Source: an uncultured Lachnospiraceae bacterium
Lineage (GTDB): Bacteria; Bacillota; Clostridia; Lachnospirales; Lachnospiraceae
Direction of reading: 5' to 3'
Length of the DNA: 60,760 nt
NCBI GenBank assembly: GCA_947575805.1
Contig: CANPOY010000014.1
Location: 1 to 60,760 of the forward strand
The first letter of the stretch is position 1; the number at the start of each line of letters is the position of its first letter. Shown here in pieces: positions 9,155 to 16,802 of the stretch. The notes under the pieces are model-generated. The model made no database searches. It was not told where the DNA came from and worked only from the letters and a program-made list of their open reading frames with translations. The translations under genes and the position numbers were made by a program.

Positions 9155-10366
9155 TCAGGCAAGGCGAATCCTGCCTAAAAGCGCATCCCCGAGAACACTG
9201 CTCTTATCCGCAAATTCCTTTTCGCTCATTTCTTCGGTGAAGAATCCAATATCCTCCGTCCTGCCTGCTTCCACAAAGCTGCTGCCGGGGAATTGCCTCT
9301 GCGCCGCCTCTCTTGCGGAAGACTTTGCCCTGACAAAGAAACGCTTCCTGCTCTCTGCTATATCGGCCAGCCTTGCCTCCTCCTTATCCCAGATGCAGAC
9401 AATGCTGCTTCGCCCTATATGTCTTGCACAGTCTATCACGTCGGATACCACCGCGCTGGCTGTGGGAAGCTTCCCTGCCCCCCGGCCGTAGAACATAACA
9501 TCCCCCAGCATATTTCCCCTGACGAACACACCGTTATATACATCATTTACCACAGACAGCGGATGCTCCAGAGACACCAGGGCCGGTGTCACCATGGCAA
9601 GTACGCTTCCGTCCTCCAGGGCCTCGCTGGTGGCAAGAAGCTTGATCGTCATACCTGCCGCCTTTGCGTAGTCGAAATCCGCCGTCCCCACCTTGGTAAT
9701 TCCTTCCGTATAGATCTTCCCGGAATCCACGTTTTTCCCCATCATCAGAGAGGATAGAATCGCCACCTTCCTGCAGGCATCCAGTCCTTCCACATCCGCT
9801 TCCGGATTCCGCTCCGCATATCCCAGCTCCTGGGCCTTTTTCAGGGTTTCGCCATAGCCTGCGCCCTCTTTCTCCATTTTTGTCAGAATATAATTGGTAG
9901 TTCCGTTTAAAATTGCCGTGATCTTCTCGATCTTCTCCGCCGTCAATGCCTTGGTAATAGGACGAATCACGGGAATACCGCCTCCCACGCTGGCCTCAAA
10001 CATGTAGCTGCACTTTTTATCCCTGGCAATCTCCAAAAGCTCCGCCCCGTGCTTCGCCACCAGCTCCTTATTAGAGGTGCACACGCTCTTTCCTGCCTCC
10101 AGGAGCTGCTTTGTATACTGATATGCCGCTCCCACGCCGCCCATGACTTCGCATACTATGCTTACCTCAGGGTCTTCCAGAATCATGTTAAAATCATGTA
10201 CCACCAGGTTTTCATAGGGATCCCCCGGGAAATCCCGCAGATCCAGAATATAGCCCACGTGCATCTCCTCGCCTGCCTTGGCGCTGACTTCCGCGTTATT
10301 GCTCTCAATTACCTCTACCACACCGCTTCCCACGATGCCGTATCCTAAAACCGCTACCTTTACCAT
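9155..10366 (-). CDS. hom: Homoserine dehydrogenase, lacking a complete ACT domain
   Basis: The enzyme reduces aspartate semialdehyde to homoserine. The Rossmann motif VAVLGYGIVGSGV opens the protein. The catalytic region with GGGIPVIRPI, LNGTTNYILTKM and NPEADVEGLDA is typical. The chosen start is the ATG at 10366, preceded by GAGGA at good spacing; an in-frame ATG at 10387 has that site inside its coding sequence. The resulting 403 residues are shorter than ACT-containing forms (about 430), and the last about 60 residues do not read as a full ACT domain. The gene lies between the ThrR-like ACT gene and aspartokinase. Confidence 0.93.
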   Translation of the reverse strand: MVKVAVLGYGIVGSGVVEVIESNNAEVSAKAGEEMHVGYILDLRDFPGDPYENLVVHDFNMILEDPEVSIVCEVMGGVGAAYQYTKQLLEAGKSVCTSNKELVAKHGAELLEIARDKKCSYMFEASVGGGIPVIRPITKALTAEKIEKITAILNGTTNYILTKMEKEGAGYGETLKKAQELGYAERNPEADVEGLDACRKVAILSSLMMGKNVDSGKIYTEGITKVGTADFDYAKAAGMTIKLLATSEALEDGSVLAMVTPALVSLEHPLSVVNDVYNGVFVRGNMLGDVMFYGRGAGKLPTASAVVSDVIDCARHIGRSSIVCIWDKEEARLADIAESRKRFFVRAKSSAREAAQRQFPGSSFVEAGRTEDIGFFTEEMSEKEFADKSSVLGDALLGRIRLA

Positions 10367-10429
10367 ATCATTCCTCTCATTCCGCAAAGAAAGCGCAAGG
10401 GCTTCTTCGCAAGTATACTTCTCTTGACA

Positions 10430-10873
10430 CTATTCCCGTGCCAGTATCTTCACATGATGCACACCCTTCTGCCTTTCCATCTGCTCCAGCATTTTGGATA
10501 TATCCCCTGTATTCTGAAGCACCTGCACGCTCAGACTTAAGGACGCCATACCGCTGATGGGGATACTCTGATGGATGGTCAGGATATTCGCACCGTATTC
10601 CGCTATGATCTTCAGCACATCCGACAGCAGTCCCGGTTCATCCTCCATCTGAAAGGTCAGTGTGACAGTGGTTCCCCGAGTGTTGTCGTGAAACGGAAAG
10701 ATGTCGTCCTTATACTTATAAAAAGAACTGCGGCTGATGCCGACGGCTTCCACCGCTTCCTGAATCGTCGGAACCTTTTCCGACTCCAGAAGCCTCTTTG
10801 CCTCGACCACCCGCAGCAATACATCCGGCACCGCCTTCTGCGTCACCACATAATATTTTGCCGCTCCACTCAT
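10430..10873 (-). CDS. ACT domain regulator, UPF0735/ThrR (PheB)-like
   Basis: The start at 10873 (147 residues, MSGAAKYYVVTQKAVPD) is preceded by GAGG and matches the family N terminus and usual length; the open frame extends further upstream without support. An N-terminal helix-turn-helix-like part (TIQEAVEAVGISRSSFYKYKD) is followed by a single ACT domain (GTTVTLTFQMEDEPGLLSDVL...GANILTIHQ). The Bacillus homologue formerly called PheB is known as the threonine-biosynthesis regulator ThrR. Its place just upstream of a homoserine dehydrogenase that lacks a full ACT domain supports a role in controlling this operon. Confidence 0.88.
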   Translation of the reverse strand: MSGAAKYYVVTQKAVPDVLLRVVEAKRLLESEKVPTIQEAVEAVGISRSSFYKYKDDIFPFHDNTRGTTVTLTFQMEDEPGLLSDVLKIIAEYGANILTIHQSIPISGMASLSLSVQVLQNTGDISKMLEQMERQKGVHHVKILARE

Positions 10874-11002
10874 AGCAACCTCATGCCTTTCTGCAATCGC
10901 CATACGTTTCCGTCTCGCGGACAATTGTCTGCCGGCGAAAGATATTCTACCACACACGGATAAAAAGTACAAGACCTTTTTTGTACTCCAGTCCTCTTCC
11001 CA

Positions 11003-12046
11003 TTATACAACCAGTCGGTTCTTACCCGACTGCTTGCCCTGGTACAGCTTCGTATCGGCCGCGTTGATCCACTCGTCCATCCCTTGTCCCTGTTCATATC
11101 TGGACAGTCCGATAGTAACCGTGACACCGATCTCACGATTCTCATACCTGAAATCATATTTTTCCACGGCCCTGCGCAGCTTCTCCATCACAAAACTTGC
11201 CGAGCCGGGTCCCTGCAGCCTGTGTTCTGCCATCCGCCCCACCAGGATGAATTCCTCGCCGCCCCAGCGGCAGGGCGTCATGCCGCAGCTGTTCTCCGCG
11301 ATCAGGGCGGCCACACTCTTAAGCACATAATCGCCGCAGTTATGGCCGTATGTATCATTTATCTTTTTAAAATCGTCAATATCCAGCATTGCCAGCCAGT
11401 ACTCCGCCATATTCTCCTCTTCATATATCTTCTGCAGATATTCGATCAGATAGTTGCGGTTCACCAGCTCCGTCAGCTTATCATGAGTGGCCTGCCGGGT
11501 CAGCTCATTCTCATAAAAGGTCGCCTTGGAAACCAACAGCCAGAAACATACCACCGCAAAGAAAAACATGAAAAGCGCATTCAAAACCGTGATCACGGCA
11601 GCTATTTCCTCCCGCAGGACATAATCCTGTACATGGACACTTGAAAGAATCAGGGCACCGGGAAAGGCCGCCGCGCAGACTACGGAAAAAAGCATTGTAT
11701 TGACCCGCTTCAGCTTTGCCCTTGCGAAAAAGTAATCGGTGTAAAACACCATGGCCATGGCTCCGAAAAAGTAAAACTGAAACCCGCAGTCCCAGCCTAC
11801 ATGCGCAACAGCCAGCAGCATGTGTACTATGATCTCCGCAAGGGTCACAATAATATAAAGCCTGGTCCATTCTAATTTTATCGCCCCGAACAGGGCAGCA
11901 TAAGTCAATAGGCTTCCAATATTCACAAAGATCATGGGGGTAACCCTGGTCACCGCAAAAAACAGCAGCAAAAAAACATGCACTGTCAAAATCATAGCGT
12001 TTCCCAAATATAAGAAGGATTTGATCTCAATTTTGTTTTCGCTCAT
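11003..12046 (-). CDS. Membrane-bound diguanylate cyclase (GGDEF)
   Basis: The 347-residue protein carries about six membrane helices in residues 10-165 and a C-terminal GGDEF domain (about 180-347). The active-site signature is GGEEF (in RWGGEEFILVG), which is compatible with activity. The substrate-binding DIDDFKKINDTYGHNCGD motif is intact. It should make cyclic di-GMP from two GTP in response to a membrane signal. No inhibitory RxxD site stands out directly before the signature. The gene is divergent from the GH53 galactanase, with 140 bp between them. Confidence 0.92.
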   Translation of the reverse strand: MSENKIEIKSFLYLGNAMILTVHVFLLLFFAVTRVTPMIFVNIGSLLTYAALFGAIKLEWTRLYIIVTLAEIIVHMLLAVAHVGWDCGFQFYFFGAMAMVFYTDYFFARAKLKRVNTMLFSVVCAAAFPGALILSSVHVQDYVLREEIAAVITVLNALFMFFFAVVCFWLLVSKATFYENELTRQATHDKLTELVNRNYLIEYLQKIYEEENMAEYWLAMLDIDDFKKINDTYGHNCGDYVLKSVAALIAENSCGMTPCRWGGEEFILVGRMAEHRLQGPGSASFVMEKLRRAVEKYDFRYENREIGVTVTIGLSRYEQGQGMDEWINAADTKLYQGKQSGKNRLVV

Positions 12047-12186
12047 CCTGTTACCTTTTCATACATATATTCACTGTATAATAAGCAATATTATAGCACT
12101 TTCCCCACACACAGGCAAGAAATAAAACGTACCTTGCAAAAGCTTCCGGCATCCGATAAAATGATAACAGATAGGAGGTAAAATTT

Positions 12187-14190
12187 ATGAAAAAACAAAC
12201 AAAATTTTTATCCTGCGCCGGCGCCCTGCTGGCAGCAGTATGCCTGACAGGCTGCGGCACGAAGGAAACCTTCGTTCCCGAACACACGGATGTCACCGCC
12301 CTGGACCGTCCCGCACAGATCTTTGTAAAGCAGGTGGAGGGTTTAAGCGACAGCTTCTGGCTGGGCGTGGATGTCTCCTCCGTCCTGGCGGAGGAGGAAA
12401 GCGGCGTCGTCTACTATAATGAAGACGGAGAAGTGCAGGATATATTTAAAACCCTGAAGGAAAACGGCGTAAACGCCGTCCGTATCCGTGTCTGGAATGA
12501 TCCCTGGGACAAGGACGGGAATTCTTACGGCGGCGGACATAACGATCTGAATACCGCTATTGCCATTGGCCGGAGAGCAACTGACTACGGTATGAGCGTC
12601 CTGATCGATTTCCATTACTCCGATTTCTGGGCAGATCCCAACAAACAGATGGTGCCGAAGGCCTGGGAAGGAATGGATCTGGATAAGAAGTGCAAGGCTC
12701 TGGCGTCCTACACAAAGGATTCCCTGAATGCCCTTTTGGAAGCAGGGGTGAATGTGACCGCCGTGCAGGTAGGCAATGAGACCACCACCGGCATGTCAGG
12801 CGAGAAAAACTGGGACTCCGTGCTGAAGCTCTTTTCCGCCGGATGCGACGCAGTCCGCCAGGTCTCCCAAAAGAAGGATCATCCTATAGAGGTGGTCCTG
12901 CATTTTACCAATCCCGAAAACCGTAATCAGTTCCTCAGCTTTGCCAAAAGCCTGGATAATGCGGATGTGGACTATGATATATTTGCCACCTCCTATTATC
13001 CTTACTGGCACGGTACTTTGGACAATCTGACTTCCGTCCTCTCCGAGATTGCTTCCACCTATGACAAGAAGGTGATGGTTGCCGAGGTTTCCTATTGTTA
13101 TACCCTGGACGACGGAGACGGCTCAGGCAACAGTGTGGGCGAAGGGGCAAACTGCGACCTGGCTTATCCTGTTTCCGTTCAGGGACAGGCAGACGCTGTC
13201 CGGGACGTAGTCAATGCCGTGGCATCCTGCGGCGACGCGGGCGTGGGCGTCTTCTACTGGGAGCCCGCATGGATCCCCGTGCCCGGCGATACCTATGATG
13301 CAAGACAAAGTCTCTGGGAGGCCAACGGCGCCGGCTGGGCGTCCAGCTATGGCGGTTCGTATGATCCCAATGACGCAGGACGTTTTTACGGCGGCTCCTC
13401 CTGGGACAATCAGGCCCTGTTTGATTTTGCAGGACACCCCCTGCCCTCCTTAAGCGTATTCCGCTATCTGGCGGAAGGCGCAGAGACCGAATTACAGGAG
13501 GTTGCCCTGCGGGATATGGAGATGACTGTCCGCATCGGAGATGAAATTCTCCAGCCCGAAACGGCTGCCGTGATCTACAACGACGGCTCCGAAAAGGATG
13601 AGGCCGTGACCTGGGATGCCTCCCCGGAAACCCTTGCAGGCTGGGGTGTCGGCGACCATACCGCCACCGGAACCCTGGTTCGTGACACTGCCGGAGCTTA
13701 CGGCTTTGATCCCACCTGCAAATGCACGGTTCATGTCCTGGACATGAATTTTCTGAAAAATTACAGCTTTGAGGAAGACGATACCTCCATGTGGACAATT
13801 ACCGACATCAGCGGCACCACCGACGAAATCTTTGTCATTGACAAGCCTTCCGACGCCGTCACCGGCAATAAGTCCATGCACTTCTACTCCACCAAAAATG
13901 TGGAATTTACCGTGGAGCAGACCGTGACCGGCCTGGAGCCCGGAACATACTATTTCCAGATTACCCTTCATGGGGGAGATGCCACCACCCAGGACATGTT
14001 CATCTATGCAACGGCTGACGGCCAGACTTACACTGCCCCCACGGATGTGGACGGCTGGACCTCCTACCGTTCCCCCCGCATCGAAGCCATCACTACCACG
14101 GACGGAACTATCACCGTAGGAGCACATATCACCAGCTGCCCCGGCTCCTGGGGCAATCTGGACGACTTTATCCTTGCTCCTACACAGTAG
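12187..14190 (+). CDS. GH53 arabinogalactan endo-beta-1,4-galactanase lipoprotein
   Basis: The 667-residue protein begins with a lipoprotein signal peptide (lipobox LTGC at about residue 19-22), so it should be anchored outside the membrane. The GH53 barrel (about 55-430) has the acid/base Glu198 in VGNETTTG and the nucleophile Glu300 in AEVSYCY, plus DFHYSDFWADP. A bacterial Ig-like domain (about 445-520, TWDASPETLAGWGVGDHT) follows, then a C-terminal carbohydrate-binding sandwich (about 520-665) resembling CBM61, a galactan-binding family often attached to GH53. It should cleave beta-1,4-galactan side chains of pectin. AGGAGG lies eight bases before the ATG. Confidence 0.93.
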   Translation: MKKQTKFLSCAGALLAAVCLTGCGTKETFVPEHTDVTALDRPAQIFVKQVEGLSDSFWLGVDVSSVLAEEESGVVYYNEDGEVQDIFKTLKENGVNAVRIRVWNDPWDKDGNSYGGGHNDLNTAIAIGRRATDYGMSVLIDFHYSDFWADPNKQMVPKAWEGMDLDKKCKALASYTKDSLNALLEAGVNVTAVQVGNETTTGMSGEKNWDSVLKLFSAGCDAVRQVSQKKDHPIEVVLHFTNPENRNQFLSFAKSLDNADVDYDIFATSYYPYWHGTLDNLTSVLSEIASTYDKKVMVAEVSYCYTLDDGDGSGNSVGEGANCDLAYPVSVQGQADAVRDVVNAVASCGDAGVGVFYWEPAWIPVPGDTYDARQSLWEANGAGWASSYGGSYDPNDAGRFYGGSSWDNQALFDFAGHPLPSLSVFRYLAEGAETELQEVALRDMEMTVRIGDEILQPETAAVIYNDGSEKDEAVTWDASPETLAGWGVGDHTATGTLVRDTAGAYGFDPTCKCTVHVLDMNFLKNYSFEEDDTSMWTITDISGTTDEIFVIDKPSDAVTGNKSMHFYSTKNVEFTVEQTVTGLEPGTYYFQITLHGGDATTQDMFIYATADGQTYTAPTDVDGWTSYRSPRIEAITTTDGTITVGAHITSCPGSWGNLDDFILAPTQ

Positions 14191-14250
14191 GAGCATGCCC
14201 TGCACAGTAGGAGCATGCCCTGCACAGTAGGAGCATGCCCTGCACAGTAA
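14181..14250 (+). repeat. 20-bp tandem repeat spanning the GH53 stop codon
   Basis: Three 20-bp units (14181-14200, 14201-14220, 14221-14240; consensus TGCACAGTAGGAGCATGCCC, first unit with one change) are followed by a degenerate half copy. The TAG stop of the galactanase lies in the first unit. The unit is not a multiple of three. Confidence 0.9.
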
Positions 14251-14307
14251 GCACAGTAGAGCATACGCCGACAGCACGGCAGTACATAAATCGAAAACGA
14301 CAATATA

Positions 14308-14344
14308 CCGGTGAGCGCATCAGAACGCGCTCACCGGCTTTTTT
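14308..14344 (+). terminator. Terminator of the GH53 gene, possibly bidirectional
   Basis: A perfect 11-bp stem CCGGTGAGCGC/GCGCTCACCGG with an 8-base loop is followed by CTTTTTT on the plus strand. The convergent YhgE-like gene ends 11 bp further on. Confidence 0.9.
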
Positions 14345-14354
14345 GCCTTCCTGA

Positions 14355-16802
14355 TCAGTCCCTCTCGATAGGATCCGTGCGGTATATGAATTTCACCCGT
14401 CCGTCCATTCCGTCGCCAAGACCGGAAAAGGTCTTGTAATTCTTTGAGGCGTCCAACGCAGCACGGAACCGTTCTGCCAGGCTGCTCAGATCGCCGTCCA
14501 CTGCATCCGCCAGCTTCTGAATGCCTTCGTCATTGAATTCCTGCAGCCCGTCGGAAAGCTTCTCCGCACCGTCCCGCAGCTGAGCAATGCCGTCCGTCAG
14601 GGCCGGTGTTCCTTTCTTCATGGTTAAAATGCCGTCACAAAGCTCACCTGCACCGCTGTACAGCTTTGCCGAGCCGTTCCGAAGTTCATCCACTCCTCCT
14701 TTTAACGTCTCCGCGCCGCTTGCTAACTGGCCCGCGCCGCCTGCAGCCTGTGCCACACCGGCGGTATAGCTTTGCAGTCCCACATAAAAGGAATTGTAAC
14801 TGTCCAAAGAAGCTTTCAGACTGATAATTGCCTGCAGACCTGCCGATGCCTGGGATAGCTTTCCCTGTACCTCCGCACCTGACATATTGTCCGCAATCGC
14901 CTTCTGCACCTGGGCCTCGGTATTTTCCGCAATCAACTGCCTGACATCGTCGCCTGACATCTGCTGCTCCATGTTCACCCGGATAATTTCCTGCACTTCG
15001 TCGGTTTCCATCTGTGACCGGGTATTATCCGTAATCTGCTGCCTGACGGTATCCGACCCCATCTGCACGTCAACGGCATCCTCAATCTGCGCTTTCTGCT
15101 CCTCCGTTATCATGCCGGCATTCCATGCCGCTTCAAAGCTCTCTCCGGTCATACCCAGGCTGCCCAGAACTGCCTCCGTTACCTGGCTTCTGACGGCTGC
15201 CGTTACCTTGCCCTCTACTTCCTGCCTGACCGCCTCCGTCACCCTGGCCTCCACCTCTGCCCTGACGGCATCCGTCACCTGGGATTCGATATAGCCGCGC
15301 TTTTCTTCCACGCCCGCAATCACCGCAGCATAAGCCTGTCGGTAAACCGCATCCCCGTCCAGGGAAGCAATCACCTGATTCAGCGCCTCCCCGTAATTCT
15401 CCGGGGTCAGTGCCTCCGGCAGCTGTACCCCAGCAGCGGCCAGCTGTGTCTGAGCCGCAGCCAGCAGCGTCTCGAACACCTGTCTGGCACCGCCGTTTAA
15501 GTTCCCGTTATTGGCTGCCAGGGTGTTCAGCCCGGACTGCAGGCTTGTCGCACCGTCCCGAAGCTGTGCCGCACCGTCCTGTAGCTGTGCCGCTCCCCCG
15601 TCCAGCGTGCCCACTCCTTCCTTAAGCTGCGTCGCCCCGTCGGAAAGCCTGTTAATTCCGTCTGCCAGCTCACCTGATTTACCTGACAGTGTACACAGAC
15701 CGTCATATAACTGGGAGGAGCCGTCCATCAGCTGCTCCATGGCAGCGGTCATTTCATCCAGCGACCCCTTAAGATCCTCCAACATCTTCTCCTCATCCGG
15801 CTCCACGCCGCTGAACAGCTCATTAGTGGCAATGGACGCCGTCATGCCCATCTCGAAATTTTTCACATCCGCCGTGATTTCCAGGGAATCCGGAAGATCC
15901 AGATTCTCCGCAGCTTCCCCCAGATTCTCCTGCATTCCGGGCAGCGCATAGCCCATAACCACCATGCGGTCACCGTCGTCGATCAGCCTGCCGCCTGACA
16001 CCTCCACATTACTGAACACCTCATGGTCCAGAAGTATGCCGCTCACCACCGCAAAGGGCACATACACCCTGGTTCTGACGCCGTCTATCTCCGCATACTC
16101 GTACTGCTCATTGGTATAGTCGAAGCGGATCTTCACCTTCCCGCTCTTTCCGGCCAGCTCCTCCGGAGAGATTTCCTTCCCGTCCAGCATATAGGTAACA
16201 GCAAGGCTCACCGGCGGCTTCTTATCGGTGCTGCCCTGATAATATATATCCCCGCCTTTCGCGTCCCATACCTTTACGTTGCCTTCTCCCGCGGTATAAA
16301 CCTGGTCGCCATTGACATTCCTGATATTTACAAGCTCTGACACATCGCTCAGAACGTCGGCTCCGCTTCCGTTCTCAAGCCTGTCGCTGACGATAATCTT
16401 CCGTGTGCTGCCGTCTGCATTCGCCAGGACATACACGGTTTCCTCCTTCACCGGCTCTCCCTCCGCCTTTCCCGCGTTTTCAAGCCTCTTCCCGTCCGCG
16501 GCCTGCCCGGCGTTACTTTCGGCTGCCTTCCCGTCCGCAGCCTGCCCGGCGTTACTTTCGGCTGCCTTCCCGTCCGGAATCTGCCCGGCATTTGTTCCGT
16601 CCGACGCGACTGTTTCCTCTGCCCCGGTATTCTCTGCAGCCATTGTGTACATGGTAACACCCGTTCCGCCCAATACCAGTGCGGTACACAGTGCTGCTGC
16701 CGTCATCTGCGCCATCCTTTTTCTTCTTCCGGCATGATCTTTCGCTGCAGCACGGCTTCCTGTCATTTCCCTCATCATAATCCTTATCGCTTTATTCTTC
16801 AT
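14355..16802 (-). CDS. YhgE/Pip-like membrane-anchored coiled protein, partner of the MMPL transporter
   Basis: The start at 16802 (815 residues, MKNKAIRIMM) overlaps the MMPL stop as TAATG, which indicates translational coupling. A basic N terminus is followed by one membrane segment (about 33-53). An Asn/Ala/Gly linker with a repeated SNAGQAADGKAAE unit follows, then two beta-rich regions. The long remainder is dominated by the L-x-D/S-G-x-x-x-L-x-x-G spacing characteristic of YhgE/Pip proteins (LADGINRLSDGATQLKEGV). A central block of repeated V-T-x-A-V-R-x-x-V-E segments breaks it. No C-terminal membrane domain like that of YhgE is visible. Such proteins are often encoded with MMPL/RND exporters; the role is probably as an extracytoplasmic partner. 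Confidence 0.8.
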   Translation of the reverse strand: MKNKAIRIMMREMTGSRAAAKDHAGRRKRMAQMTAAALCTALVLGGTGVTMYTMAAENTGAEETVASDGTNAGQIPDGKAAESNAGQAADGKAAESNAGQAADGKRLENAGKAEGEPVKEETVYVLANADGSTRKIIVSDRLENGSGADVLSDVSELVNIRNVNGDQVYTAGEGNVKVWDAKGGDIYYQGSTDKKPPVSLAVTYMLDGKEISPEELAGKSGKVKIRFDYTNEQYEYAEIDGVRTRVYVPFAVVSGILLDHEVFSNVEVSGGRLIDDGDRMVVMGYALPGMQENLGEAAENLDLPDSLEITADVKNFEMGMTASIATNELFSGVEPDEEKMLEDLKGSLDEMTAAMEQLMDGSSQLYDGLCTLSGKSGELADGINRLSDGATQLKEGVGTLDGGAAQLQDGAAQLRDGATSLQSGLNTLAANNGNLNGGARQVFETLLAAAQTQLAAAGVQLPEALTPENYGEALNQVIASLDGDAVYRQAYAAVIAGVEEKRGYIESQVTDAVRAEVEARVTEAVRQEVEGKVTAAVRSQVTEAVLGSLGMTGESFEAAWNAGMITEEQKAQIEDAVDVQMGSDTVRQQITDNTRSQMETDEVQEIIRVNMEQQMSGDDVRQLIAENTEAQVQKAIADNMSGAEVQGKLSQASAGLQAIISLKASLDSYNSFYVGLQSYTAGVAQAAGGAGQLASGAETLKGGVDELRNGSAKLYSGAGELCDGILTMKKGTPALTDGIAQLRDGAEKLSDGLQEFNDEGIQKLADAVDGDLSSLAERFRAALDASKNYKTFSGLGDGMDGRVKFIYRTDPIERD

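Noticed and set aside
10874..10972. N-terminal extension of the ThrR-like ACT protein
   Set aside because: The extension has no ribosome binding site and is not part of the family; the ATG at 10873 has GAGG.
14181..14250. CRISPR-like repeats after the GH53 gene
   Set aside because: Units are directly adjacent without spacers and no cas genes lie nearby.
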